This document shows positions 53,379-62,858 of a DNA stretch of 64,000 nt, one piece after another. A model generated the notes under the pieces. The model worked only from the letters and a program-made list of their open reading frames with translations, searched no databases and was not told the DNA's origin. The translations under genes and the position numbers were made by a program. Position 1 is the stretch's first letter. Each line of letters begins with the position of its first letter. This stretch comes from Lachnospiraceae bacterium oral taxon 500 (GTDB taxonomy: Bacteria > Bacillota > Clostridia > Lachnospirales > Vallitaleaceae), in the NCBI GenBank assembly GCA_002999035.1, contig CP027241.1:2990195-3054194 (forward strand), read 5' to 3'.

Positions 53379-55703
53379 TTAATCCTGATAAACCTCAATC
53401 AGCCGAACCGCGTGTCCGGCCTTTTCGCCGCCGCCGACGGTTTCCGCTACGTTCAGCCGGACAAAACGCGCCGGCGTTCGGTCAAATAAATAAACCTTGG
53501 GCAAGCCGTCATTTCTTCTTTCCCAAGCCACCGGCTGCCAATTTTGATTGTCCACCGACACTTCAACCGTAAAGACTTTAGCGTACTTTTCCCGGTCGGT
53601 CGTCACATGAATCCGATTAATCCAAGTCGGCCGGCCCAAATCAAGGCAGGGCGCCCAAAGAATATCCCGGTCAGCCTGCGTATAGCCGTTTAAACTGCCG
53701 TTGGTACAATTACTGAAAGTGCCGTCGACACTGGGTACTATCGCCGCCCGCACGCCTTTGCGGTAAGCCAGATTTTTCCGGACATTCATGTTTTTCAGTT
53801 CAATCCGCACAGACCTGACTTGGCCGTCCGCCAGCACAATGCCGCTGTCCGCATCCAGATACCCGCCGCTGACAGCAGCCACATTTGCCCGCAGCACCGG
53901 CAGGTCAATCCTCCATTTGCCCTTAGGACTGTCGCCGGAAAAGGAGATTTGAATATACTTTTGAGCCTGCCCTTCCAGCCGAACGCCGATCCGGCGGTTA
54001 TCGGCAATCGGATAATGGTCCAGTTCAATCACTTTGCCGTCATAAAGCCATTCCTCCGGAATGCCCCGGCCGACAATGACATCACCATCGGCTTTTTCCG
54101 CTAAAACTGACTCCAACAGGGCTTTTGACGCACAAGCCTGCCCCCACATATGCGGGCAGGAACCGTCTCCGCTGACCGGATGCCAGCCGTACCATTTACC
54201 GACTTCCGCCTCCCCAGCGCTTTCCCACCAGCTGTACGGCCCGGTCATGCCAAAAGAAATCATCGCCTGATAGCAGTAAATCGCTTCAGAACGGTATCTT
54301 TGCGCCCGCAGTCCGGCTGCCGCCAAACCGGCGTTGTAAGAACCAATCGCATTGCTGTAAGTCCCGCCGCCAAAGGAATGAGGGAACAGGCCGGCTTCCC
54401 GTCCCCGGGCAAAACCATAATCATAAGTTGCGTCAATCAGGGCAATCATGGTGCTGTCCTGCTCCGCACCAAACAAATAACCGTCCCAGGCCCAGCGGCC
54501 GAATAAAAACATTGACGCCCAATTGGTATTGCGCGGGTTGCGGCACACATTTTCACTGTTGGGCTCCAGCATCGAACAGGGCAGATAGTTAAGCCCGCAG
54601 CGGGAAACTGTTTCCTTAATTGTCTGGTCGCAGGCAGTCAGCAGCTTTTGATAGGCCGCCAGCGCCCACGCCGCTTCCTCCTTACGGCCCAGCGCCGCCG
54701 AAATATAACGGAACGCCGTCAGCCCCAGCAGCACCGACCAATTATCGACCGTCCAGTGCCCGATATTATCAATGTCCCAGGTTTGCTTAACAATACCCTT
54801 GGGTCCGGTCAAATCGACTTCGATTTGATAAGCAAACTTTTTAATAATCTCATATTTTTGCTCGACAAACTCCCGGTCGCCCGTTTTCAGGAGATACAGG
54901 GCAAACGGCCAGGCATATTTCCACTTGGCGTCATCATACTGAATCTGCGATTCCATATTTTCCAGAAAAACTCTGGCATCCCGAAAATCACCCATCATCA
55001 AAAGACTGATTAAAATACCGATTGCATCATGGTCAAAAACCTCATCATAGCCATTTTCCCCGACATTTAAACGATATCCGTCCTTAATGATGTGGGTATA
55101 AATAAAACCGGCTTTATACGCCTCAATCAATCGACTGTCCGGCAGCTCACGAAACATGGCAATTTCTTCCAGCCGGCCGTCCCAATAGTTTTTCATATGC
55201 TGATAATGCTGCTCCCAGCCGCCCAGCGCCGCAATTTCCTCATCTGCCGGCCAATCCTGACCGCCGCCGAAACGGTCGGCGGCAACTGCGTAATCATAGC
55301 AAACCGCTGCACCGGCTTTGATTCTTTCCTCCGGTGCGTTCAGCCGAATCACCGGCCCGACCGGCTCCGGTACCAGAACAACGTCCTGTTTGCTTTTGTT
55401 TTCAATCCTGACCCGGCTGTAAACAACTACAAAATCCTGTTCCTTGAGCCTGACTTTATCCCCAAAGTTAGAAATCGTAACCCGACAGCCCCGTTTTTCA
55501 AACTCAGTCACCAGGCAAGGCAGATAGCCTTCACTGTTGTACCAGTCTAAATGCTCAACTCCCTGGCTGATTGCAAAATCAATGGTTACATTTTTTCCGT
55601 CCCGGATAAAATATCCGCCCTCCATATAGGCAATAACCCCGTCCTGATCGCCGTCCCAGCCGATGACGGAAGCTTTGCTTGTATCCACCTCTATCCTGCT
55701 CAT
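53379..55703 (-). CDS. Cytosolic six-hairpin-type glycoside hydrolase with C-terminal discoidin domain
   Basis: A 774-residue protein without signal peptide. N-terminal beta-sandwich (about 1-150), a helical (alpha/alpha)6-like barrel (about 160-560) with DNIGHWTVDNWSVLLGLTAF, NPRNTNWASMFLFGRWAWDG and GPYSWWESAGEAEVGKWYG, and a F5/8-type discoidin domain at the end (about 640-770, VDNQNWQPVAWERR, FVRLNVAETVGG). I cannot assign the GH family. It ends a carbohydrate ABC operon, so it probably cuts the imported oligosaccharide. Confidence 0.8.
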   Translation of the reverse strand: MSRIEVDTSKASVIGWDGDQDGVIAYMEGGYFIRDGKNVTIDFAISQGVEHLDWYNSEGYLPCLVTEFEKRGCRVTISNFGDKVRLKEQDFVVVYSRVRIENKSKQDVVLVPEPVGPVIRLNAPEERIKAGAAVCYDYAVAADRFGGGQDWPADEEIAALGGWEQHYQHMKNYWDGRLEEIAMFRELPDSRLIEAYKAGFIYTHIIKDGYRLNVGENGYDEVFDHDAIGILISLLMMGDFRDARVFLENMESQIQYDDAKWKYAWPFALYLLKTGDREFVEQKYEIIKKFAYQIEVDLTGPKGIVKQTWDIDNIGHWTVDNWSVLLGLTAFRYISAALGRKEEAAWALAAYQKLLTACDQTIKETVSRCGLNYLPCSMLEPNSENVCRNPRNTNWASMFLFGRWAWDGYLFGAEQDSTMIALIDATYDYGFARGREAGLFPHSFGGGTYSNAIGSYNAGLAAAGLRAQRYRSEAIYCYQAMISFGMTGPYSWWESAGEAEVGKWYGWHPVSGDGSCPHMWGQACASKALLESVLAEKADGDVIVGRGIPEEWLYDGKVIELDHYPIADNRRIGVRLEGQAQKYIQISFSGDSPKGKWRIDLPVLRANVAAVSGGYLDADSGIVLADGQVRSVRIELKNMNVRKNLAYRKGVRAAIVPSVDGTFSNCTNGSLNGYTQADRDILWAPCLDLGRPTWINRIHVTTDREKYAKVFTVEVSVDNQNWQPVAWERRNDGLPKVYLFDRTPARFVRLNVAETVGGGEKAGHAVRLIEVYQD

Positions 55704-55754
55704 ATTTTCTCCATTCTGTATAAAATTCGGCTTTTAAGCCTATCTCCTAATCGG

Positions 55755-56594
55755 CTAACCTTTGATCGACGAACCGGCAGCCACGGCTTTTTCAATCTGC
55801 TGACTGAAAATCAAATACAGCAGCAGAGTCGGAATACTGGAAATGACCAGTGACGCCGCCATCGCTCCCCAGTCGGTTGAAAACTGCCCTTGAAACTTAA
55901 CTAGGCCAATCGGCAAAGTATTCAGCTCCTTTTTGCCGATGACTACCAGCGCAATCATGAACTCATTCCAGGAAAAGAGCATGGTAAAGAGCGCGCAGCT
56001 GACAATTGCCGGTTTGACCAGCGGCAAAATAATCCTTAAAAATATAGTATAAATACTGGCTCCGTCAATCGCCGCCGCTTCCTCCAGTTCGACCGGCAGC
56101 TGACGCAAATAGCCGTAAAAAATCGTAATGATAAATGGAGTCTGAAACGCTACATAGGGCAGGATAACTGCCAGCAGCGTATCATTGGCCCGCAAATCCC
56201 TGACCAAAATTACCAGTGGAATCAAGATAATCTGCGCCGGAATAAACATGCCCAAACTGACATAGGTTCTGGCCACACCCGACAGCTTCCAGTTCATCCG
56301 GGCGGTGGCGTAAGCGAACATCAGTGCCAGACACACCGTAAAAAAGACCGTCGCAATCGCCACCAGCACGCTGTTTCTGAAATACCGAACCACATCGTAT
56401 TCAAACCAGGCCTTGATATAATTTTCAAACCGAAGCTGCACCGGCAAGCCAAAGGGATTGACCGAAAAAATTTCCTCATTATTTTTAAAAGAATTAAACG
56501 TCATCCACAACAGCGGATAAACGGATAAAACGGTATACAGCGTCAGAGCCCCGTACAGCAGCAAGAGTTGAAGTTTTTCCGATGTTTTTTTCAT
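55755..56594 (-). CDS. Carbohydrate ABC transporter permease (MalG type)
   Basis: A 279-residue protein, six helices, with EEAAAIDGASIYTIFLRIIL (EAA loop, about 190-209) that contacts the ATPase. The operon lacks an ATPase gene, so a shared MsmX-type ATPase is likely. Short 52-base gap to the GH gene. Confidence 0.94.
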   Translation of the reverse strand: MKKTSEKLQLLLLYGALTLYTVLSVYPLLWMTFNSFKNNEEIFSVNPFGLPVQLRFENYIKAWFEYDVVRYFRNSVLVAIATVFFTVCLALMFAYATARMNWKLSGVARTYVSLGMFIPAQIILIPLVILVRDLRANDTLLAVILPYVAFQTPFIITIFYGYLRQLPVELEEAAAIDGASIYTIFLRIILPLVKPAIVSCALFTMLFSWNEFMIALVVIGKKELNTLPIGLVKFQGQFSTDWGAMAASLVISSIPTLLLYLIFSQQIEKAVAAGSSIKG

Positions 56595-56766
56595 CTCCTG
56601 ATCTGATTCAATCGTTTTAACTCAATTTTCCCTGTCCAGCCATGCCGCCCTTTTGTCCGGCACTCCGCCGGCCTAAAGACTGCGCTTATGAACATGGAAA
56701 AAGCTAAGTTATGGATCGAACTTTTCCTTTCTTCCAGCTTTACTGAATAATTTGGGTCATACTGTT

Positions 56767-56921
56767 AAAAGTTCACTTCCCGCGGGTACCAAGTCCTTCG
56801 CCAAAGTCTCCGCCAAATCCAAGGGCTGTTCATCCCGGAAAACTTAAACTAAAAGTTCACTTCCCGCGGCGCCAAAACCTTCGCCAAAGCCAAGGGTTAT
56901 TCATCCCGGAAAAGTTAAACT
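56767..56921. repeat. Tandem direct repeat between the two permease genes
   Basis: Two head-to-tail units (56767-56850 and 56851-56921), each AAAAGTTCACTTCCCGCGG ... CATCCCGGAAAA(C/G)TTAAACT; the second lacks about 13 bases. The second overlaps the permease stop. The rest of the 56595-56919 gap holds no gene. Confidence 0.75.
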
Positions 56922-57813
56922 AATATGTCAGCCGCTCCCGGGCCACAAACCGGTTAATCAGCAGGGTAAAGAGCAGACATTCCAGCATCAGCGCGATGGC
57001 AGCGGCGCAGGCATAACCAAAATTGCCGGTAATATAGGCGCTTTTATACATCATATAGCTTAACGTCGAGGTTTGATTGCCCGGCCCGCCGCCGGTCATG
57101 ATAAAAATATGCTCAAACGCCCGCAGACCGCCGGATAGGATTAAAATCAAAAGTAATTTATAGGTTTCCGCCAGCATCGGGATTGTCACCTTAATATGGG
57201 CCTGAATCGGCCGGGCGCCGTCGGTAATGGCCGCTTCATAATATTGCTCGGGAATCGCCTTGATCGCCGTATAAATCAGCAGAATTGTATTGCCGATGCC
57301 CTGCCAGGCCGCCACGAAGGCCATGGTCAAAATAGCCGTACCGCCCTGAGCCAGCCAATTTTGGCGGTAGGATACGCCCAATAGTTCAAACAGCTTGTTG
57401 AGCAGCCCCATATTGCTGGCATCGCTGGCTAAAATCGACAGCCACAGCTTACAGACAATGACAATCGATAAAGTGCTGGGAATAAAAAAGGCGGAGCGAA
57501 AAAACTTCCTGCCTCTGATTTTCTTTGACGCTAAAATAAAGGCAATCACCGTCCCCAGTCCGATTTGATAAACAACCGTCACCAGCGGAAAAAGCAGGCC
57601 GTTCAGGATTGATATCCGAAATGTTCTGTCCCCGGTAAACAACCTGATATAATGCTTTAAACCAACAAATTTTCCCAGGTTGATGCCATCCCATTCATAC
57701 AGGCTTTTCATCGCCGTCTGCATGATCGGATAAAAAACCACCACCGTATAAAGCAGCAGCGTCGGCAAAACGAAAAGCGCGATCGCCGCCTTATTGCCTG
57801 TCACCTTTTTCAC
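56920..57813 (-). CDS. Carbohydrate ABC transporter permease (MalF type)
   Basis: A 297-residue protein, six helices, with EAAITDGARPIQAHIKVTIP as the EAA loop. The order binding protein-MalF-MalG is standard. A hairpin lies before it at 57949-57978. Confidence 0.94.
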   Translation of the reverse strand: MKKVTGNKAAIALFVLPTLLLYTVVVFYPIMQTAMKSLYEWDGINLGKFVGLKHYIRLFTGDRTFRISILNGLLFPLVTVVYQIGLGTVIAFILASKKIRGRKFFRSAFFIPSTLSIVIVCKLWLSILASDASNMGLLNKLFELLGVSYRQNWLAQGGTAILTMAFVAAWQGIGNTILLIYTAIKAIPEQYYEAAITDGARPIQAHIKVTIPMLAETYKLLLILILSGGLRAFEHIFIMTGGGPGNQTSTLSYMMYKSAYITGNFGYACAAAIALMLECLLFTLLINRFVARERLTY

Positions 57814-57948
57814 CGTATCCCTCTTTTCCCCGTGATTTACTTATAGTTTAGGTCCGCGAATATTTAGACTTACAGACGTATTTCGCATCCCGGCAAATTG
57901 CGGGCTGCTTGTCCGCACTGTAACCATAGTTTTTGCCTATGTTATATA

Positions 57949-57978
57949 AGCGGGCCGCCATAAATACAGCAGCCCGCT
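57949..57978 (-). terminator. Hairpin between binding-protein and permease genes
   Basis: AGCGGGC pairs with GCCCGCT over a 16-base loop, 43 bases after the binding-protein stop. Such hairpins stabilise or partly end the message so the binding protein is made in excess. Confidence 0.6.
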
Positions 57979-58020
57979 TTCTGCACCGCTAATTTTGCGG
58001 CTCAATCTCTCCTCTGTTTA

Positions 58021-59382
58021 TTACTTGAAACTTTTAATAACCTCATCAATATCCTTTGCAAAATCTTCGACCGACAAAGACCCGGTTAAAAGTTCCTGCG
58101 CCTTATCTTCCATCACCGTTCTCAATTCCTGATTGGTCAGATTCCAGTCAAAGGCCGACATGCTCTTAAAGTTTTTATTATCCGATACATATTGCTGCAT
58201 AATTGCTCCCAGCTGTGCCTTGGTATCCGGCACGCCCTTAAAGATCGAAGCGCCGCCCTCCAAAACCACAAAGGCTTCGTTCAGCTTTTGGCTTAACTGA
58301 ATAGCAAACTCGGCCGCTATTTCCTTGTGCTTGCTGTAAGCCGGAACAGAGAATCCACCCTGGCTGTAACCGCCGCTCATATTCCAGCGGCATTCCTCTT
58401 CCTTACCGGCGTCAGCCAAGGGATAGTAAATCAGCGCCAATTTATCGCCCATTTTTTCTTCCAGGCCATTCAGCGCCCAGGTACCGGTCATAAACATCGC
58501 CGCTTTGCCGGATGTAAACAAAGCTTCCGCCTGATCGTAGGTGGTATTAAACACATCCTGCGACAGCATGCCGGCTTTGACCAGCTCGACTAATTTATTG
58601 GCCGCTTTAACATAAGGCTCATCGGAAGCCAGTGCCTCGCCTTTATCGAGCGCAGCAATGCCGGCCGTCGTTTCTCTGGTTGCCAAAATATCATATAAGT
58701 GCAGGCACCAAGCCTTTTCTTTGCCGAATAAAGCATAGGGCAAAATATCCTTTTCCCGGAAGGCTTTAACTGCTGCCATAAATTCATCATAATTCTCCGG
58801 TATTTTCACGCCATTAACTTCAAATACTTCCTTATTGGCGTAAAACGAATTAATCCACGGCGACTGCCACGGCACGGCGTAAATATGGCCGTCCGGCATA
58901 TACAGGGCCGATTTATAGGACTCAACCATATTGTCCTCAATCCCGGCCGCCTTGACATAATCATCCAGCGGCAGCAGCGCGCCCGATTTATTAAACAGCT
59001 CAATACCGACGCCGTCGGACTTAAAGACATCCGGCAGATTACCGGAGGCGGCGTAAGTCATCAGCTTCTGACCGTCGTCCTGCGGTGCCGGCTCAATCTC
59101 GACTGCCACATTGGGCATGATTTCTTTCATCTTCTCCAAAGCATAGTCCAAAGTTTGAATTTCCTGATCAGCGGAATAATTGGCAAACAGCGTTAAAGTG
59201 ACCTTTTCTTCCTTGGGCTGCTCGGCCGTCTTATCTTCGGGTTTGGTCGTTTCCTCTTTTTTTTCGGTTTGCGTGGGTGTTTCATTTTTTGGAGTTTCCG
59301 TCGGTTTGGCCGTTGTTCCGCATGAAGCCAGCAGCAGTACCAGAGCGCATAACCACGCTCCCATTCTGAATGATCGTTTCAT
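58021..59382 (-). CDS. Carbohydrate-binding lipoprotein of the ABC importer
   Basis: A 453-residue family-1 binding protein. The signal peptide MKRSFRMGAWLCALVLLLAS ends in the lipobox LASC; a Thr/Pro/Glu linker follows, then the binding domain with NLPDVFKSDGVGIELFNKSG and AAMFMTGTWALNGLEE. ATG 59382 has AAGGAGGG upstream; two earlier ATGs lack it. First structural gene of the operon. Confidence 0.93.
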   Translation of the reverse strand: MKRSFRMGAWLCALVLLLASCGTTAKPTETPKNETPTQTEKKEETTKPEDKTAEQPKEEKVTLTLFANYSADQEIQTLDYALEKMKEIMPNVAVEIEPAPQDDGQKLMTYAASGNLPDVFKSDGVGIELFNKSGALLPLDDYVKAAGIEDNMVESYKSALYMPDGHIYAVPWQSPWINSFYANKEVFEVNGVKIPENYDEFMAAVKAFREKDILPYALFGKEKAWCLHLYDILATRETTAGIAALDKGEALASDEPYVKAANKLVELVKAGMLSQDVFNTTYDQAEALFTSGKAAMFMTGTWALNGLEEKMGDKLALIYYPLADAGKEEECRWNMSGGYSQGGFSVPAYSKHKEIAAEFAIQLSQKLNEAFVVLEGGASIFKGVPDTKAQLGAIMQQYVSDNKNFKSMSAFDWNLTNQELRTVMEDKAQELLTGSLSVEDFAKDIDEVIKSFK

Positions 59383-59628
59383 AGTTTTCCCTCCTTGCTG
59401 TGAATCATCTTTTTTCATGGTATCCTCCCTTTCCATGCCTGCCGAACCACTCTTTCAGGTCTGTTCACCGGCCGCGGACTGCAAAGCGCTGCCGCAACTG
59501 CCGATGGCACTTTCTTATCCGGCCACCGCGCATTTCACATGGAGGGGCATCTTTATTATAATAAAAAGTTTGATCAGAGGGAATGTAGATTTCGTGACGA
59601 CTCTGAAAAAAACGCGACAAAAAGGTTC

Positions 59629-61215
59629 TCAGGGAACTTCGTGATATTCGCTGGGTGATTTACCAAAATATTTTTTGAAAACCTTGCTTAAATAACCGCT
59701 GTCATTAAAACCGACCATTTCTGCAATATCACTCAATTTATACCGGTTCTCGGCCAGCAGTTCCCTGGTTTTTTCCATTCGGACCTGGGTCAGGAAATCG
59801 GTAATTTTCATATTGAACTCTTTCTTGAACGCGCGGCGCAGGTAGCTGGAATCCACATAGAAATCAGCCGCCATCTGCTCAACCGTCAAACCGGAGCGCA
59901 TATAATGCTCCTCTATATATTTTTTTACGCCGTAGGCCATCTTGCGGGAGCGGGAATATTTATGCTGATCAAAAAACGCAATCGTCCGGCGGTAAACTTC
60001 GCGGATATCCTGAAAAGCATCATCAATCGAAGTTTTTCTCCGAATATCAATATAGCCGCCGATATCCTCACCCAAAACCTGCCGGATGTCTTTGCCGTTC
60101 TCGGTAATATGGGCAAAACAAATCGACAACAGCCCGACAAATATCACATAAACATAGTCGATTTGCAACCGCTCCTCAAGGATAAAAGCATACACCTGCT
60201 CCAAAATTTGGTTGATTCCATCCATATCATAAACCCGTAAATCGGCTTCAATCTTTTTATTCCATTCTCCGGCGTAAAAGCCGATATTTTGATATTCCTG
60301 CGATAATTCGTGATAGCGTATGACCTTCCCGCTGCCGTATAAGAGTTTACTTTGCAGGACCGCCACGGCCTGCCGGTAAGAGCCTTTAATCTGAGCCAAA
60401 CCGCTTCCCGCCTCACCGATACCGACCGATACCGAAAAGCCCAGATATTTCTTTACATTTTGCGAAAAACACGTATAAGCTGCCAAAACCGGCGCCGGAT
60501 CCATATCCTGCCGTTCCAGTTCCAAAATCGAAACAATCCTGTCGTCGGCTCCTAAAAAGGCAAAATGATTTATCCCCACCCCAATTGACTCCTCCAGGAT
60601 ATTGAGGACCGCGTTTTTCCACAGCCGGATCTCTTTATTTTCTTTGAACTTATCATACAGACCGTCAATCTCAACGCTGCTGACCTGAAAAATTTCGGTT
60701 TTAATTGTCAGACCGAAGCGGGACAGCGCCTGCCGGACTTCATTTTCATTTAAAGGATATTCGGCGTTGACCAGCGACCGGAAGAAGAACTCACGCAGCA
60801 ATTTCTTCTCTCTTTGCTGAACACTTTTTTCTTCTTTGAGAAACTGCAGGCGGCTCTTTTGCTTGAGCAGCGTTCGAATCAGTTCGTCGCGACTGAAGGG
60901 CTTTAAGATAAAATCGCTTACACCGATGCCAACTGCCCGGCGGGCATACTCAAACTCACTATACCCGGTAACCAGCACAATAATCACGTCCTCGCATTTT
61001 TGCCGAATCACTTCCGCCGCCAGCAGCCCATCCATGCCCGGCATATTGATATCGGCAAAGATAATATCCGGCGCTTTTGCCTCGGCCAAAGCAACCAGCT
61101 CCTGTCCGTCTCTGGCTTCGCCGGCCAGCCGGAAGCCATAGTCCTCCCAGCGGATCACCGTCTTTAAATATTCCCGGAAGATGCTTTCATCATCCGCGAT
61201 GTATACATTAAACAT
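59629..61215 (-). CDS. YesN-type response regulator (REC plus AraC HTH)
   Basis: A 528-residue regulator. Receiver with FADINMPGMDG (phospho-Asp55) and Lys in FILKPFSRDE; a central domain; C-terminal AraC-type HTH with DSSYLRRAFKKEFNMKITDF and IAEMVGFNDSGYLSKVFKKY. A G9 tract lies just upstream of the ribosome site. It most likely turns on the ABC/glycosidase operon it heads. No kinase is adjacent. Confidence 0.93.
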   Translation of the reverse strand: MFNVYIADDESIFREYLKTVIRWEDYGFRLAGEARDGQELVALAEAKAPDIIFADINMPGMDGLLAAEVIRQKCEDVIIVLVTGYSEFEYARRAVGIGVSDFILKPFSRDELIRTLLKQKSRLQFLKEEKSVQQREKKLLREFFFRSLVNAEYPLNENEVRQALSRFGLTIKTEIFQVSSVEIDGLYDKFKENKEIRLWKNAVLNILEESIGVGINHFAFLGADDRIVSILELERQDMDPAPVLAAYTCFSQNVKKYLGFSVSVGIGEAGSGLAQIKGSYRQAVAVLQSKLLYGSGKVIRYHELSQEYQNIGFYAGEWNKKIEADLRVYDMDGINQILEQVYAFILEERLQIDYVYVIFVGLLSICFAHITENGKDIRQVLGEDIGGYIDIRRKTSIDDAFQDIREVYRRTIAFFDQHKYSRSRKMAYGVKKYIEEHYMRSGLTVEQMAADFYVDSSYLRRAFKKEFNMKITDFLTQVRMEKTRELLAENRYKLSDIAEMVGFNDSGYLSKVFKKYFGKSPSEYHEVP

Positions 61216-61369
61216 TTCCGCCCCCCCCCGCCTATCAGTCTGATTTATCTCAACTTGCCGTTATTGAATCCTGACGCTGCTTGATTGGCGCCAATCCATT
61301 TTATGCCTGTTTCCGCTTTTCAGCGACTTAACTGCCCGTATCTTATGTGCCCTGATTATTACTTTTCCC

Positions 61370-62554
61370 TTAGCGATGTTTTCTCATATATTCCATCGTC
61401 CTGGCAAATATTTCGCCCGTAAAAATCCGATCCAGGTTTCCGGCAAAATCAAGCCCATACCGCTGCCGCAAAGATATAAGAGCGTCATTTATAATGTCCT
61501 GACCGGATTTTTCATCGGCAAATAAGTCTTCGAGCCGCAGCTGCCGGTTCTGCTCCCTCGTCAAACGATGAATGCCCACACCAATCAGCCTGACCGGGCC
61601 AGGTTTGATTTGCTCCAGCAGTTCCGACGAGCACTTATATATTTCCCCGGCCGAACGAGTCGCATCAATGGCTTTGGACCGGGTGATGGTTTTCATATCG
61701 GCATAAGTAATCTTCAGCGTGGCACTTTCCCCATAAAGTCCTACCTTCTCCGCCCGGCGCTCGACACTGATGGCCAAAAGCAATAAGGCATCGCGCAGGA
61801 ATGCAAAATCATTGACATCGGCCTGAAAGGTAAACTCCCGGCTGATGGATTTGGCATCTTCCGGTTTATACGGCACCACCCTGCGCTCATCAATCCCCAT
61901 CGCCAGCTTGGTCAACAGCCGCCCCTGCTTGCCGAGCAGGCGGATGGTTTCGTCCGGCTTCTGCCGGATATGGCGAATCGTATAAATACCTGCTTTATTT
62001 AACTTTTCCGCCGTTTTGGCACCAACCGTATAGAGAACACGCACATCCCGATCCATCACCAGGTTCACAAAATCTTCCGCGCTGGGAATTTCAAAGTAAC
62101 CGTTCGGTTTCTTCTCCTCACTGGCCGTTTTAGCCGCCGCCTTGGAATATGCCACTCCGATGGAACAGGTCAGTCCCAACTCAGTAAGAATACGGCTTTT
62201 TATTGTTTTGGCAAATGCACAGGCCTGTTCCCAATTTCCTGCGGTTTTGGTAACATCCAAATATGCTTCATCCAAGGCAATGTACTCCGCCGCCTCGGCA
62301 TATTCATTCCAAATCGAATGCAGCCGCGCCGAAACCGCTCTGTATTTTTCAAAGTTTGGATGCAGATAAATGCCCTCGGGACAAAGCCGGTGCGCTTCTT
62401 TAATGTTCATGGCCGAACGGACTCCATATTTGCGCGCTTCATAGCTGCATGTCGCCACTACGCCGCGTTCATGGGGCAGCGCTCCTATGATCAGCGCTTT
62501 TCCCCGGAGTGCGGGATTGTCGCGGATTTCAACAGCGGCATAAAAAGCATCCAT
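61370..62554 (-). CDS. dinB: DNA polymerase IV (DinB), 5' end uncertain
   Basis: A Y-family translesion polymerase. The frame has EYIALDEAYLDVTKT (catalytic Asp-Glu), SIGVAYSKAAAKTASEEKKP and the little-finger region to the end. The first in-frame ATG (62554) begins MDAFYAAVEI, which would lose the first metal-binding Asp. The missing IIIHVD is encoded in frame just upstream, but with no usable start. A better ATG at 62607 is in another frame and would join if the G5 run at 62597-62593 had one more G. This is either a frameshift, a sequencing error or a rare start codon. Confidence 0.85.
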   Translation of the reverse strand: MDAFYAAVEIRDNPALRGKALIIGALPHERGVVATCSYEARKYGVRSAMNIKEAHRLCPEGIYLHPNFEKYRAVSARLHSIWNEYAEAAEYIALDEAYLDVTKTAGNWEQACAFAKTIKSRILTELGLTCSIGVAYSKAAAKTASEEKKPNGYFEIPSAEDFVNLVMDRDVRVLYTVGAKTAEKLNKAGIYTIRHIRQKPDETIRLLGKQGRLLTKLAMGIDERRVVPYKPEDAKSISREFTFQADVNDFAFLRDALLLLAISVERRAEKVGLYGESATLKITYADMKTITRSKAIDATRSAGEIYKCSSELLEQIKPGPVRLIGVGIHRLTREQNRQLRLEDLFADEKSGQDIINDALISLRQRYGLDFAGNLDRIFTGEIFARTMEYMRKHR

Positions 62555-62687
62555 ATCGACATGTATGATAATCTGATTCGTGTTCTCCGCCTCCCCCGTA
62601 ATTCCATTCTTATGTTCCGGTACTTAAATCCATTATAGTTAAAATCGCAAAGGCTGTCAATTAACAGAAACAGCGCGCTGCGTGAAA

Positions 62688-62723
62688 AAGGCTATGAAAA
62701 ACCCGTCGATTTCTCATAGCCTT
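62688..62723 (-). terminator. Terminator downstream of the flotillin gene
   Basis: AAGGCTATGA pairs perfectly with TCATAGCCTT; on the minus strand CCTTTTTCAC follows. Confidence 0.7.
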
Positions 62724-62750
62724 AAAACATGTCCTTTATATGTTTTTTAC

Positions 62751-62840
62751 TCAACTTTCCCCTAATCGAAACACTTTACGTTTCTGCCCGGGAGAGCAAG
62801 CCGCTTTAAAAAGGCTGCTCTTTCAAACATGGGAAAGTTT
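62751..62840. repeat. Long inverted repeat with ACTCAACTTTCCC arms
   Basis: ACTCAACTTTCCC pairs with GGGAAAGTTTAGT across about 60 bases; the phrase AACATGGGAAAGTT also occurs at the terminator 32764-32805. It lies between flotillin and its terminator. Confidence 0.45.
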
Positions 62841-62858
62841 AGTATTATTTTTTAGCGC

